Below, piece by piece: positions 18,398 to 27,975 of a stretch of 63,510 nucleotides of DNA; within the stretch, counting starts at the first letter, position 1, and every line of letters starts with the position of its first letter. Where the stretch lies: contig CAIFEX010000020.1 of the NCBI GenBank assembly GCA_903789665.1, forward strand, positions 1 to 63,510. Reading direction: 5' to 3'. The notes below the pieces were generated by a model. It was not told the origin of the DNA, searched no databases, and saw nothing but the letters and a program-made list of their open reading frames with translations. This DNA comes from an uncultured Clostridium sp. Its GTDB lineage: Bacteria > Bacillota > Clostridia > Clostridiales > Clostridiaceae. The translations under genes were made by a program, and so were the position numbers.

Positions 18398-18736
18398 ATG
18401 GGGCATTACGATCTGGAATATGAGAGGTACTATAAGTCCCTGAAAGGAAAAATGAACTATTCACCTTATCGAAGCGGACCAAAAAAGACAAATTACTTAA
18501 CTAAGAGAATTATAAGAGACTTAGCCGGAGTTCTGATATTATTTGTATTTGTTATAACCTGCAAACTGGTTTCAAATTCTCAGGGCAAATATTTGTATAA
18601 TTATTCCAAGAAAATTGTCAGTGAGAATTATGATTATGGTAAATTAAAAACCCAATTGAAAAGTATAAATATAAATTATATTGGGGACAGAGTCAAAGAT
18701 GTAGTTGAACAGCTTAAAATAGACGAAAAAGATTAA
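18398..18736 (+). CDS. Small membrane protein in the SpoIVFA position
   Basis: 112 residues: a basic, Tyr-rich N-terminus, one transmembrane segment (about 47-66, LAGVLILFVFVITCKLV) and a short extracytoplasmic tail. It lies 18 bases before the SpoIVFB gene, where SpoIVFA (which anchors and restrains the SpoIVFB protease) is expected. SpoIVFA proteins are usually about 260 residues with a C-terminal LytM-like domain, which is absent here. I infer a minimal SpoIVFA equivalent from position and topology only. GGGGG precedes ATG 18398. Confidence 0.5.
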   Translation: MGHYDLEYERYYKSLKGKMNYSPYRSGPKKTNYLTKRIIRDLAGVLILFVFVITCKLVSNSQGKYLYNYSKKIVSENYDYGKLKTQLKSININYIGDRVKDVVEQLKIDEKD

Positions 18737-18754
18737 TGGTTAAGAGGTATTTCC

Positions 18755-19612
18755 GTGATTAGAATGAGCAAATATTTTATACCCTATGTGGCATTTTTAA
18801 TTGTCGTAGGTTATAAAGGACAACTTATTTGTACATTTATTGTAGTTTTTTTTCATGAAGTGGTTCACTACCTTACAGCTAGATATTACAACTTTTCAGG
18901 GTTTGACATAGAGTTTATAGCGGTAGGTGCAGTGGTAAAGCTTAAAGATATAGATGAAGCATTCCCCAAAGAGGATTTGATGATTTCAACCTCCGGACCT
19001 GCAGCTAACCTGGTTTTAAGTATGTTTTTTTATTTGATATATCATATTTCTAACTCAAGCCTGTGCTATATGCTTTTTTCTGTAAATCTAGTCATAGGCT
19101 TATTTAATTTGATCCCGGCATTTCCGCTTGATGGAGGGAGAATACTCAGAAGTGCGCTGAACTTGAAGATAACCTATAAAAAAGCAAACAGGATAATGAT
19201 AGTTTCAAGCATATTTATTGGAATAGTACTCATGTTCTTTTATATATTTCTGTTTTTTAATGGAAATAACAATTTTAATATTGGAATAATAGGAGTACTT
19301 ATAGTGGCGTCGTCCCTAAAAGAAAATGAAAGGGTATCATATATAATAATGGGTGATATTATCAAGAAAAAATATAAATTTCTAAAAAGGGGATACATTG
19401 AAAACAGAAATGTATCCATATATTACAAACAGGATTTGCTCACTGCAATGGGTTTGTTTGATAAAAGCAAATACAATATATTCATGGTACTGGATGAAAA
19501 TATGAATGTAGTGGATATAATTTACGAAGAGGAAATAATAGAAGCTTTAAAGTTGTATGGAAATATAACTATAGAAAAATTTATCAAAATAAGTGAAACA
19601 AAGGATCCCTGA
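18755..19612 (+). CDS. spoIVFB: Site-2 protease of the SpoIVFB type (M50)
   Basis: Intramembrane zinc protease that in Bacillus frees sigma-K from pro-sigma-K in the mother cell. The zinc motif HEVVH (FFHEVVHYLTARY, about residues 31-35) and the second metal ligand NLIPAFPLDGGRIL (about 118-131) are intact, with six hydrophobic segments and a C-terminal CBS-like region (LTAMGLFDKSKYNIFMVLDE). GTG 18755 has GAGG seven bases upstream. 285 residues is normal. It implies a spore-forming host. Confidence 0.85.
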   Translation: MIRMSKYFIPYVAFLIVVGYKGQLICTFIVVFFHEVVHYLTARYYNFSGFDIEFIAVGAVVKLKDIDEAFPKEDLMISTSGPAANLVLSMFFYLIYHISNSSLCYMLFSVNLVIGLFNLIPAFPLDGGRILRSALNLKITYKKANRIMIVSSIFIGIVLMFFYIFLFFNGNNNFNIGIIGVLIVASSLKENERVSYIIMGDIIKKKYKFLKRGYIENRNVSIYYKQDLLTAMGLFDKSKYNIFMVLDENMNVVDIIYEEEIIEALKLYGNITIEKFIKISETKDP

Positions 19613-19688
19613 ATTTGACATTTGCATTGTGAACCGTGCGGGCTTATGCTAAAATATAGAGATGATGTCTAACAGGAGGAATTTGTTC

Positions 19689-21542
19689 ATGAATAGAATT
19701 TCTGATGATATATTATTTAGAGTGGAAAAACCTGCGCGGTACACCGGAGGAGAGCTGAATTCATATGTGAAGAATAAAGACAAAGTTGATGTCAGATTTG
19801 CATTTTGCTTTCCCGACGTATATGAAGTGGGAATGTCCCATCTTGGAATGAAAATACTTTACTATATATTAAACGAGAGAGATGACACTTATTGTGAAAG
19901 GGTTTTTGCACCGTGGCCAGATATGGAAGGGCTTATGAGGGAAAATAATGTTCCCCTATATGGATTGGAAAGTAAAGATCCCATATCAAATTTTGACTTT
20001 ATAGGATTTACACTTCAATATGAGATGAGTTATACCAATATTTTGAATATGCTGGATCTGGCGGGCCTATCTGTAAGAGCCTCAGAAAGAGGTGAGGGGG
20101 ATCCGGTAGTTATATGCGGCGGACCCTGTGCCTATAATCCAGAGCCACTTTGGAATATAGCAGATCTATTTGCCATAGGCGAGTCGGAAGATCAGATAAA
20201 CGAAATCATAGATCTTTATAAAAACTGCAGGGGAAGTAAATCGGAATTTCTGAGAAAAGCATGTCACATAGGAGGGGTTTATGTCCCCTCGTTTTATGAC
20301 GTAGGTTATAACGAGGATGGTACTGTAAAGAGTTTTGAACCTATTTATGAAGATGTTCCCGCAAAGGTTACCAAGAGAATAGTCAAGAACCTCAATGAAG
20401 CGGATTATCCAGATAAACTTGTAGTACCTTTCACAGATATAGTACATGACAGAATAGTTCTGGAAACATTCAGGGGGTGTACTAGGGGATGCAGATTTTG
20501 TCAGGCGGGTATGATATACAGACCTGTAAGGGAAAAAAGCACTTCCAAATTGTTGGAACAAGTAGATAAGCTTATAAAGAGCACGGGCTATTCGGAAGTT
20601 TCACTTACATCTCTGAGTATATGTGATTATTCAGATTTAAAAAATCTGGTATATAACTTCATTGAAAGATATGGAGAAGACAAGGTAGGTGTTTCTCTGC
20701 CCTCACTCAGGGTGGATTCTTTTTCTGTAGGGCTTATAAATGAAATACAAAAGGTAAGGAAAACCGGGCTTACTTTCGCACCTGAAGCGGGAAGCCAGAG
20801 AATGAGGGATGTTATAAACAAAGGTGTTACGGAAAAGGATCTTATGGAATGTGTAAGCAGCGCCTTCAAGTCGGGGTGGTCTACTATAAAATTGTACTTT
20901 ATGGTGGGACTTCCCTATGAGACTATGGAAGATATACGGGGAATAGTGGATTTATCTGAAAAGGTTGCAGGGGAATACTACAAGATCCCGAAAAAGGAGA
21001 GAAAAAAGGGACTTAAGGTAAATATGAGCACATCTATATTCGTGCCTAAGCCATTTACGCCATTTCAATGGGCACCTCAGATATCCATGGAGGATGTGAG
21101 AAGGGAGATAGAAATCATAAGAAAGTCCATAAAAAGCAAACATATATTCTACAACTGGCATGAAACTCCACTCAGTTATTTGGAAGCTGTATTTGCCAGG
21201 GGGGATAGAAAGATGTGTGATGTTCTAATAAAGGCCTATGAGAGTGGGGCTAAATTTGACAGCTGGTCGGAGTATTTCAATTTTGATATATGGAAGAGAG
21301 CTTTTAAAGAGTGTGGTGTAAGCGGAGATTTTTATGCCTATAGGGACAGAAGCTACGATGAAGTGCTCCCCTGGGATTTTATAGATACAGGAGTCAACAA
21401 GAGCTTTCTGATAGAGGAGAATGAAAAGGCCAAAAGTGCTCTTGTTACCCCGGATTGTAGGCTTGGATGCAGAAATTGCGGTGTTAATGTCAATTTAGGG
21501 GGGAAATGTTTTGAGGGAACAGTATTTGATAAAGTTCAGTAA
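19689..21542 (+). CDS. B12-binding-domain radical SAM protein (TIGR03960 family)
   Basis: The N-terminal part resembles a B12-binding domain (FCFPDVYEVGMSHLGMKILY), followed by a radical SAM core with the 4Fe-4S Cys motif CTRGCRFC (about residues 263-270) and a C-terminal Cys-rich tail (CRLGCRNC). Matches the TIGR03960 family, whose substrate is unknown; its gene is normally paired with a TIGR03936 gene, as here. ATG 19689 is selected because AGGAGGA ends 8 bases upstream. The last 32 bases overlap the next gene, suggesting translational coupling. Confidence 0.9.
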   Translation: MNRISDDILFRVEKPARYTGGELNSYVKNKDKVDVRFAFCFPDVYEVGMSHLGMKILYYILNERDDTYCERVFAPWPDMEGLMRENNVPLYGLESKDPISNFDFIGFTLQYEMSYTNILNMLDLAGLSVRASERGEGDPVVICGGPCAYNPEPLWNIADLFAIGESEDQINEIIDLYKNCRGSKSEFLRKACHIGGVYVPSFYDVGYNEDGTVKSFEPIYEDVPAKVTKRIVKNLNEADYPDKLVVPFTDIVHDRIVLETFRGCTRGCRFCQAGMIYRPVREKSTSKLLEQVDKLIKSTGYSEVSLTSLSICDYSDLKNLVYNFIERYGEDKVGVSLPSLRVDSFSVGLINEIQKVRKTGLTFAPEAGSQRMRDVINKGVTEKDLMECVSSAFKSGWSTIKLYFMVGLPYETMEDIRGIVDLSEKVAGEYYKIPKKERKKGLKVNMSTSIFVPKPFTPFQWAPQISMEDVRREIEIIRKSIKSKHIFYNWHETPLSYLEAVFARGDRKMCDVLIKAYESGAKFDSWSEYFNFDIWKRAFKECGVSGDFYAYRDRSYDEVLPWDFIDTGVNKSFLIEENEKAKSALVTPDCRLGCRNCGVNVNLGGKCFEGTVFDKVQ

Positions 21543-22227
21543 AGGTGAGAATATAAAATTTATAAGCCACCTGGATCTAATGAGGACTCTGCAGAGAATG
21601 ATAAGAAGATCGGGAATACCTGTAGAGTATTCCAGGGGATTTAACCCGCATATAAATATGTCTATAGCGCAGCCCCTTTCCGTGGGAATTTATTCTACCG
21701 GCGAATATATGGATTTATATTTGAAAGAGCATATTCCGAAGGGCGAGATTGTGAGAAGACTGAATTGCAGTGCTCCTGAAGGTATAAGAATATTGAGAGC
21801 CTGCAGGGTCAAAAGGAATGAAAATTCCAAAACGTTTAAATCCATGGCAAGTATAAGTGCTGCTGAATACGTTATTGGTATTGAGTATGACGACACCGGC
21901 AAGCTGCGTGAAAATTTGAGCGTTCTGGAGAAGACAGATCACTGGTATGATCTGAAGAAGACCAAGAAAGGGGAACACAGAGTGGATATCAGAAAACTCA
22001 TAAAGTCAATAAAATATGCCGTTGAAGATAATAAACTGACTATCCATACTGTGCTCTGCTGCGGAAGTGTAGAAAATCTGTCCCCACAGCTTTTAGCCCA
22101 CTTTATACAGCATAATACGGAAGACGTAAATGTTGATCATTTTGTAAATATAGTTAGAAAGGAAATGTACGGTAAGATAGGGAACAAACTGGTACCTCTC
22201 TGTGAATACATAAAATACGTGCAGTAG
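21511..22227 (+). CDS. TIGR03936 family radical SAM-associated protein (DUF2344)
   Basis: 238 residues with the family hallmarks LIKFSKGENIKFISHLDLMR, RSGIPVEYSRGFNPHINMS and SVGIYSTGEYMDL. It lacks a radical SAM Cys motif itself and is the fixed partner of the preceding radical SAM enzyme; in some species the two are fused. TTG 21511 follows GGGGGG inside the upstream gene. The two probably form one tRNA or metabolite modification unit, but the reaction is unknown. Confidence 0.9.
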   Translation: MREQYLIKFSKGENIKFISHLDLMRTLQRMIRRSGIPVEYSRGFNPHINMSIAQPLSVGIYSTGEYMDLYLKEHIPKGEIVRRLNCSAPEGIRILRACRVKRNENSKTFKSMASISAAEYVIGIEYDDTGKLRENLSVLEKTDHWYDLKKTKKGEHRVDIRKLIKSIKYAVEDNKLTIHTVLCCGSVENLSPQLLAHFIQHNTEDVNVDHFVNIVRKEMYGKIGNKLVPLCEYIKYVQ

Positions 22228-22258
22228 GAAATAATTTTAAAATAAAGGGGGGCTGTAT

Positions 22259-23698
22259 TTGAAAGAAATATTTGTTGAAAGAAGAATGGAACTTCTGAGA
22301 ATTGTTATAAGAGAAAATGGAATTTTGAAGGAATGTCTTATGGAAGAACAAAATGGTGCTGCTTACCCGGGTGATATATACAAGGGCGTTGTGAAAAATA
22401 TAGTTCCTGCTATAAAGTGTGCCTTTATAGATATAGGATGCAGTAAAAATGCCTATATGTATATGGACAGCAGATTTGAAAATCTTAATTTGAAAAAAGG
22501 TCAGGATATTTTGGTTCAAGTTGTTAAGGAAAGCTATGGCAGTAAAGGACCAAAAGTTGTAAAGAATATAAGCATACCTGGCAAATACTGTGTTCTGTGT
22601 GGCCCTCCGGGAAACATAAGGTTTTCAAGAAAGATAGACAATGTGGACTTTGAAAAAAGTGTAAGGAAAAAGGTGAAACTTCCTGCAGACACGGGTATTA
22701 TGATAAGAACCGATGCCCAGAATGTAAAACCGGATGTTATAAATAATGAAATAAATAAATTGTCCAAGTGCTGCAGCAGCATAAAAAGAAAGGGAACATA
22801 TTCTTTGAAACCAGGGCTGATATTTGAGGAAGGCGGGATACTTGGTGAAACTTTAAGAGACAAGTTAAATGGCAGCAGACTCAAGATATATTTAAATGAT
22901 GAAAGGGATTATTCCTATACGGAGAAGTTCTTGAAATATGTAAGCAATGCGGAGATAGAACTGGTATTACATAAAGGCGGCAGAAATTTGTTCTCGGCCT
23001 ATGATATTGAAAGGGATATACTTGGATTGCTAAACAGAAGGGTTGAATTAAGCTGCGGGGGTTATATAATTATAGACAGGACGGAGGCCATGTTCGTCAT
23101 AGATGTTAACTCAGGTAAAAATATAAAAGGCAGGACAATGGATAAAACCGTGCTTATTACAAATTTACAGGCCGCAGAGGAAATTACGAGGCAGATAATA
23201 CTTAGAAATTTGAATGGAATAATTTTAATAGATTTCATAGACATGGACAAAAAAGGCGACAGAAAGAAAGTGCTGGATAAATTAAAAAGTGGATTTGTAG
23301 ATGATAAAAATAAAACTGTGATATATGATTTTACAGAATTGAATTTAGTCCAGATAGCCAGAAGAAGAAAGGGAAAACCAATATATGATTATATGGAAGA
23401 AAATTGTACATATTGCCGTGGAAAGGGTAAAAAGATAAAATTATCTTACATGACAGTACTCATTGGAAATGAAGTCCTAAATATAAAGGAGAATGAAGAG
23501 ATAAGAAATATTCATATCAGTATGAATCCATTTTATAAAAAAGATATAGAAAAGAATATGAAAAAATTCATAAAGGATATAAATGCCGAAGACATGGGAG
23601 TGTATATTACCTATGGTGGCAGCAAGTCATTCTATAAATTTGAGCCGCTTGTATTTGACAGCCAGCTTGACGATTTTAAGGGATTCAAAGTGAATTGA
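22259..23698 (+). CDS. rng: Ribonuclease G/E family protein
   Basis: 479 residues: an S1-like RNA-binding region (YKGVVKNIVPAIKCAFIDIG), the RNase E/G catalytic domain with the Mg-binding aspartates (AMFVIDVNSGK; ILIDFIDMDKKGDR) and the zinc-link CTYC near residue 383. It endonucleolytically processes rRNA and mRNA. TTG 22259 follows AAAGGGGGG. The order radical SAM pair, rng, rplU is conserved in clostridia. Confidence 0.93.
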   Translation: MKEIFVERRMELLRIVIRENGILKECLMEEQNGAAYPGDIYKGVVKNIVPAIKCAFIDIGCSKNAYMYMDSRFENLNLKKGQDILVQVVKESYGSKGPKVVKNISIPGKYCVLCGPPGNIRFSRKIDNVDFEKSVRKKVKLPADTGIMIRTDAQNVKPDVINNEINKLSKCCSSIKRKGTYSLKPGLIFEEGGILGETLRDKLNGSRLKIYLNDERDYSYTEKFLKYVSNAEIELVLHKGGRNLFSAYDIERDILGLLNRRVELSCGGYIIIDRTEAMFVIDVNSGKNIKGRTMDKTVLITNLQAAEEITRQIILRNLNGIILIDFIDMDKKGDRKKVLDKLKSGFVDDKNKTVIYDFTELNLVQIARRRKGKPIYDYMEENCTYCRGKGKKIKLSYMTVLIGNEVLNIKENEEIRNIHISMNPFYKKDIEKNMKKFIKDINAEDMGVYITYGGSKSFYKFEPLVFDSQLDDFKGFKVN

Positions 23699-23713
23699 AG
23701 AAATTCAAAAAGC

Positions 23714-23742
23714 TTTACAAAGGAAGGTATATGTGCTAAAAT
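23714..23742 (+). promoter_or_regulatory. Promoter of the rplU operon
   Basis: TTTACA (23714-23719), a 17-nt spacer and TAAAAT (23737-23742) with an upstream TG (extended -10). It lies just after the rng stop and before the L21 leader. Confidence 0.65.
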
Positions 23743-23747
23743 GACAC

Positions 23748-23836
23748 CTGTAGACCGCACAAAAAAGGTTTTTTTAAAATATGTGAAAGTATTTTTGCAT
23801 ATACCTTTTAGGCGAGACTGGAGTGAGGAGGTGTTT
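23748..23836 (+). promoter_or_regulatory. Ribosomal protein L21 leader RNA
   Basis: The 90-base untranslated stretch between promoter and rplU contains the elements of the Firmicute L21 leader: GTAGACCGCAC near the start, an imperfect hairpin around AAAGTATTTTTGC, and TAGGCGAGACTGGAGTGAGGAGG just before the start. Such leaders are thought to mediate autoregulation by L21. The assignment is from sequence resemblance only. Confidence 0.7.
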
Positions 23837-23839
23837 TGA

Positions 23840-24154
23840 ATGTACGCAGTTGTGGAAACTGGAGGAAAACAGTATAAAGTTTCCGAGGGCGATGTTATCT
23901 ACGTTGAGAAATTGAACGGTGAAGTGGATTCAACAGTCGAACTCGATAAAGTACTTATGGTGAATAAGGATGATACAGGAGTAGTTGTTGGGAAACCTGT
24001 AGTTGAAGGAGCTAAAGTCAATGCTAAAATTTTAGCCCAGGGAAAATCCAAGAAAATCTTAGTATTTAAGTATAAGGCCAAAAAAGATTATAGAAAAAGA
24101 CAGGGACATAGACAGCCTTATACAAAATTACAGATCGAAAAGATCGATGCATAG
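23840..24154 (+). CDS. rplU: 50S ribosomal protein L21
   Basis: 104 residues, starting [17 protein letters not shown] and ending with the basic [19 protein letters not shown] typical of L21. GAGGAGG precedes ATG 23840. It forms the classic trio with prp and rpmA and is followed after only two bases by prp. Confidence 0.98.
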   Translation: MYAVVETGGKQYKVSEGDVIYVEKLNGEVDSTVELDKVLMVNKDDTGVVVGKPVVEGAKVNAKILAQGKSKKILVFKYKAKKDYRKRQGHRQPYTKLQIEKIDA

Positions 24155-24156
24155 TT

Positions 24157-24483
24157 ATGATTGAGGCAGTTTTTGAAAAAAAATCCGGCAATTTGGTTTC
24201 GGCTTTGCTTCAGGGGCATGCAGAATATTCAAAGGGAAAGTATGATTTGGTCTGCAGTGCTGTTTCTGCTGTGTCTCAAAGTACTGTTATTGGAATAACG
24301 GAAGTGCTGAAATTGGACCTTGATTATTCCATAGACGATGGACTATTGAGTTTTTCGCTTGAAAGTATGAAAAAAGAAGATATTTTGAAATGTCAAGTAC
24401 TTGTGGAAACTATGTTGCTTGCTTTAAAGAGTATGGAAATTAATTTTAGTAAATATATAAGTGTAAAAGTTAAGGAGGTGTAG
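24157..24483 (+). CDS. prp: Ribosomal-processing cysteine protease Prp
   Basis: Cuts the N-terminal extension from L27. The 108 residues contain the catalytic pair: His in [14 protein letters not shown] (about residue 22) and Cys in [13 protein letters not shown] (about residue 34). It lies between rplU and rpmA. Its presence agrees with the extended L27 encoded next. Confidence 0.95.
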   Translation: MIEAVFEKKSGNLVSALLQGHAEYSKGKYDLVCSAVSAVSQSTVIGITEVLKLDLDYSIDDGLLSFSLESMKKEDILKCQVLVETMLLALKSMEINFSKYISVKVKEV

Positions 24484-24487
24484 CTGT

Positions 24488-24790
24488 ATGTTGATTATGA
24501 ACCTTCAGTTGTTTGCCCATAAAAAAGGAGTGGGCAGCTCAAAGAATGGCAGGGATAGCGAATCCAAGAGACTTGGAGTTAAATCCGCAGACGGCCAGTT
24601 TGTTTTGGCAGGAAATATACTGGTGAGACAAAGAGGAACCAAGATCCATCCCGGAGATAATGTAGGCAGAGGATCTGATGATACCTTATTTTCAAAAATT
24701 GATGGTGTAGTCAGATATGAGAGAATTGGCAAGAATAAAAAGAAAGCAAGTGTTTACCCGGTAGAGGTAGAGAAAGCGGCAGCAGAATAA
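24488..24790 (+). CDS. rpmA: 50S ribosomal protein L27 (with Prp-cleaved extension)
   Basis: The mature core begins [20 protein letters not shown]; it is preceded by MLIMNLQLF, the Firmicute leader removed by Prp after the Phe. AAGGAGG at 24472-24478 sets ATG 24488 as start, though ATG 24497 is also in frame. Followed by a terminator. Confidence 0.97.
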   Translation: MLIMNLQLFAHKKGVGSSKNGRDSESKRLGVKSADGQFVLAGNILVRQRGTKIHPGDNVGRGSDDTLFSKIDGVVRYERIGKNKKKASVYPVEVEKAAAE

Positions 24791-24800
24791 GTATTTTATT

Positions 24801-24828
24801 AAGGCATCCTGGTAAGGGTGCTTTTTTA
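24801..24828 (+). terminator. Intrinsic terminator after rpmA
   Basis: AAGGCATCC (24801-24809) pairs with GGGTGCTTT (24816-24824) with two G-U pairs over a 6-nt loop; T-run at 24822-24827. Confidence 0.8.
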
Positions 24829-24878
24829 AAACCTGTTCAGGTGTGTATAATATAATTACAGGAGGGAAGTGACTTGAA

Positions 24879-26153
24879 GTGTTTGTAGATACTGCTAAGA
24901 TATTTGTAAGATCTGGCGACGGTGGAAACGGATCCGTATCTTTTAGAAGAGAAAAGTATGTTCCACTTGGAGGCCCGGACGGCGGAGACGGAGGAAAAGG
25001 CGGAGATGTCATACTTGTAGTGGACAAAAATATGACTACTCTGCTGGATTTTGCGTATAGGAGGAAGTATAGGGCAGAAAAGGGCGGAGATGGTTCCGGT
25101 TCGAAATGCTCAGGAAAAAATGGGGAGAATCTTTATATAAAAGTTCCTCTGGGTACAGTTGTAAAAGATGTGAATAGCGATAAAATAATGGCAGACTTGT
25201 CCCATACCGGTGACAGGTGTCTGGTGGCAAAAGGCGGGAAGGGCGGAAGAGGAAATGTGAAATTTACTACTTCCGTAAGACAGGCGCCGAATTTTGCCGA
25301 ACCTGGAATGCCAGGTGAAGAAAGATATATAAGCCTTGAATTAAAATTATTGGCGGATGTGGGCCTTGTGGGTTTTCCCAATGTAGGTAAATCGACGCTT
25401 CTGTCGGTGGTTACCAAAGCCGAGCCTAAGATTGCAAATTATCATTTCACAACGTTATCGCCCAATCTTGGGGTAGTTGATGTAAAGGGAATTAGAAGTT
25501 TTGTAATTGCCGATATACCTGGTATAATTGAGGGTGCGGCAGAAGGTGTAGGATTGGGAACGGAATTTTTGAGGCATATTGAAAGAACCAGAATTTTGAT
25601 ACATGTAGTGGACATATCCGGTATAGAAGGGAGAAATCCTGTTGATGACTTTGTCAAGATAAATAATGAATTAAAAAAATATGATGTGAAACTCTGGGAT
25701 AAACCTCAGATAATTGCTGCGAACAAGGCAGATATTTTATATGACAATAAGTCCTTTGAGAATTTTAAAGATGAATTGAAGAAATTGGGATATACCAGAG
25801 TATTTAAAATATCCTGTGCTACAAGGAGCGGTATGAGGGAACTCATGCAGGAGACTGCCAGAATGCTTGATTCCATACCTATCACGGATGTGGAAATAAA
25901 TGAAGAGGATAAATTTATACCGGAGGAAAAGAAATTCACCTACAGCATAAGAAAAGAAGGAAATGTATATATAGTTGAGGGAGACTTTGTTGACAGGCTG
26001 CTTGACAGTGTAAATGTAAATGATCCCGATGAATGGAGGTATTTCTATAAGGTTCTGAAAAATAAAGGTGTTATTGAAGATTTAGAAAAAAAGGGAATTA
26101 AAGATGGGGATGTAGTTAGGCTCAATGATTTTGAATTCGACTACGTCATATAA
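24879..26153 (+). CDS. obgE: Obg family GTPase
   Basis: The glycine-rich Obg domain ([20 protein letters not shown], repeated GG-G) occupies about residues 1-158. The G domain follows with G1 [10 protein letters not shown]3 DIPG and G4 NKAD, then a C-terminal OCT domain ([13 protein letters not shown] to the end). Involved in 50S assembly and stress and sporulation control. GTG 24879 follows AGGAGGGAAG. 424 residues is the Firmicute length. Confidence 0.97.
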   Translation: MFVDTAKIFVRSGDGGNGSVSFRREKYVPLGGPDGGDGGKGGDVILVVDKNMTTLLDFAYRRKYRAEKGGDGSGSKCSGKNGENLYIKVPLGTVVKDVNSDKIMADLSHTGDRCLVAKGGKGGRGNVKFTTSVRQAPNFAEPGMPGEERYISLELKLLADVGLVGFPNVGKSTLLSVVTKAEPKIANYHFTTLSPNLGVVDVKGIRSFVIADIPGIIEGAAEGVGLGTEFLRHIERTRILIHVVDISGIEGRNPVDDFVKINNELKKYDVKLWDKPQIIAANKADILYDNKSFENFKDELKKLGYTRVFKISCATRSGMRELMQETARMLDSIPITDVEINEEDKFIPEEKKFTYSIRKEGNVYIVEGDFVDRLLDSVNVNDPDEWRYFYKVLKNKGVIEDLEKKGIKDGDVVRLNDFEFDYVI

Positions 26154-26177
26154 TTATAAGTAAATGGGGAGAAACAT

Positions 26178-26789
26178 ATGATTAAAAAAGCTATTTTTGG
26201 AGGAACCTTTGATCCAATACACATCGGTCACATACACATAGCTTATGAGGCGCTTTATAGATTAAAACTGGATGAGATAGTATTTATGCCGACGGGTAAT
26301 CCGCCTCACAAATTGAAAAAGTATGTTACGGATGGTTCCCTGAGATATAAAATGGTGAAAAGTGCTATTGAGTCGGAAGGTAAATTTACTGTGAGTGATT
26401 ACGAAATAAATAGACCCAATTTGAGTTACACCTATAACACATTAGAACATTTTAGCAAATTAGAAAAGGATACTAAATGGTATTTTCTTGTTGGCATGGA
26501 CTGCTTAATGGATATTCAAAATTGGAAAAGGGTAGATGATATATTTAAATTATGTCAGTTCATTGTATTTAACAGGCCGAACTTTCCGGCTTTCACCAAG
26601 GAAAGCATAAAAAGACAGAAGAAAAAAATTGAGGACAGATATTCTACTGAGATAATATATCTAAATGCACCGCTTTTGGATATCTCTTCCACTACTATAA
26701 GAAAAAACATGAGAGAAGGGAGAAGAGTTGATTATCTTCTCCCGGAAAATGTTTCTGATATTATTGAAAAATTTGGCCTGTATAGATGA
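26178..26789 (+). CDS. nadD: Nicotinate-nucleotide adenylyltransferase
   Basis: Makes deamido-NAD from nicotinate mononucleotide and ATP. The N-terminal [15 protein letters not shown] and C-terminal ISSTTIRKN are the nucleotidyltransferase signatures. 203 residues. It lies between obgE and yqeK as in many Firmicutes. Confidence 0.96.
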   Translation: MIKKAIFGGTFDPIHIGHIHIAYEALYRLKLDEIVFMPTGNPPHKLKKYVTDGSLRYKMVKSAIESEGKFTVSDYEINRPNLSYTYNTLEHFSKLEKDTKWYFLVGMDCLMDIQNWKRVDDIFKLCQFIVFNRPNFPAFTKESIKRQKKKIEDRYSTEIIYLNAPLLDISSTTIRKNMREGRRVDYLLPENVSDIIEKFGLYR

Positions 26790-26822
26790 ATAATTATAAT
26801 TTTGATTTTGGAGTGATGAACT

Positions 26823-27413
26823 ATGTGGGATGAGGGACAAATTATCGAATATTTGAAAGAAAATTTAAAAGAGAGCAGATACGAACACAGCCTCAGCGTG
26901 AGAGATACAGCTGTTAAAATGGCAAAAATCTATGGCGCCGATATTGATAAGGCACGTACAGCAGGGCTTGTTCATGATTGTGCTAAGTATATGTCAAATG
27001 AGGAAATATTGGATATAGCAAGTAAAAATAATATAAATGTAGATGAAGTGGCAAAAGCAAATCCCCAGCTTTTACATGGGAGTATTGCTTCCGTAATAGC
27101 CCGAAACGATATGGGGATTTATGATGAGGAAATACTGGATGCCATAAAATATCACACTACGGGAAAAAAGAATATGAATCTTTTAGAGAAAATAATATAT
27201 ATCTCAGATTATATAGAACCTCTGAGGGATTTTCCGGGGGTAGAAGATCTCAGGAAAAAGGCCCTTGTAAATTTGGATGATGCCCTGCTTGATGCTTTTA
27301 ACAATACTATAGAGGTTGTTATATCGAGGAATCAGCTGCTTCACATGAATACGATCGAAGGCAGAAATTATTTAATTTGCAAAAAAATGAATATAAAAAA
27401 CATTTACCGTTAG
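26823..27413 (+). CDS. yqeK: HD-domain hydrolase YqeK
   Basis: HD-domain protein with ligands in RYEHSLSVRDTA and GLVHDCAKYMS, and KYHTTGKKNMNLLEKIIYISDYIEP in the C-terminal half. YqeK proteins are symmetrical Ap4A hydrolases. 196 residues from ATG 26823. In many Firmicutes rsfS follows directly; here the next gene is ridA, so rsfS must lie elsewhere or be missing. Confidence 0.9.
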   Translation: MWDEGQIIEYLKENLKESRYEHSLSVRDTAVKMAKIYGADIDKARTAGLVHDCAKYMSNEEILDIASKNNINVDEVAKANPQLLHGSIASVIARNDMGIYDEEILDAIKYHTTGKKNMNLLEKIIYISDYIEPLRDFPGVEDLRKKALVNLDDALLDAFNNTIEVVISRNQLLHMNTIEGRNYLICKKMNIKNIYR

Positions 27414-27497
27414 GGTAAATATTTGATATAATGATATTGTTATAGTAATAATATTTTGCAAGTTGTTTTTTAATTAAGTTTTCTAGGAGGTTTTATT

Positions 27498-27878
27498 ATG
27501 GAAAAAAATATAATAAGTACAAAAAAAGCACCAGGAGCCGTGGGACCGTATTCACAAGCTGTTAAAGTTGGGAACTTTTTGTTCACGTCAGGTCAGATTC
27601 CACTGAATCCTGCTACGGGAGAACTTGTTTCAGGCGATGTTAAGAAAGCTGCTAAACAATCTTTGGAGAACATAAAAGCTCTTCTTGAAGAGGCGGGAAC
27701 ATCCTTTGACAAGGTTGTTAAAACTACTGTGTATGTAAAAAATATGGCAGATTTTGCAGCTGTAAATGAAGTTTATGCTACATATTTCAAAAAAGATATG
27801 CCTGCAAGATCCTGTGTAGAAGTAAAGCTTCCCAAAGATGCTTTGGTAGAGGTAGAAGTGATAGCACTGCTGGACTAA
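27498..27878 (+). CDS. ridA: RidA family enamine/imine deaminase
   Basis: 126 residues with the YjgF/RidA motifs [20 protein letters not shown], the catalytic Arg and final [20 protein letters not shown]. It removes reactive 2-aminoacrylate-type intermediates formed by PLP enzymes. Single gene with CTAGGAGG upstream and a hairpin downstream. Confidence 0.95.
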   Translation: MEKNIISTKKAPGAVGPYSQAVKVGNFLFTSGQIPLNPATGELVSGDVKKAAKQSLENIKALLEEAGTSFDKVVKTTVYVKNMADFAAVNEVYATYFKKDMPARSCVEVKLPKDALVEVEVIALLD

Positions 27879-27896
27879 AAATAGGATAGATTTAAT

Positions 27897-27928
27897 AAAG
27901 GAGTGAACTTTTGAAAGTTCACTCCTTT
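27897..27928 (+). terminator. Hairpin after ridA
   Basis: Bases 27897-27911 are the exact reverse complement of 27914-27928 (15 bp, AAAGGAGTGAACTTT). The stem ends in TTTCA with little T-run. It probably terminates ridA, though it also carries a buried GGAG. Confidence 0.65.
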
Positions 27929-27975
27929 CAAAGTATAAAGTATATTGAAGTGCTTTAAGGAAGGGACTTTATTAA

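Noticed and set aside
24692-25027. Pro/Ser-rich minus-strand frame opposite obgE
   Set aside because: Mirror image of the Gly-rich Obg domain; no ribosome-binding site.
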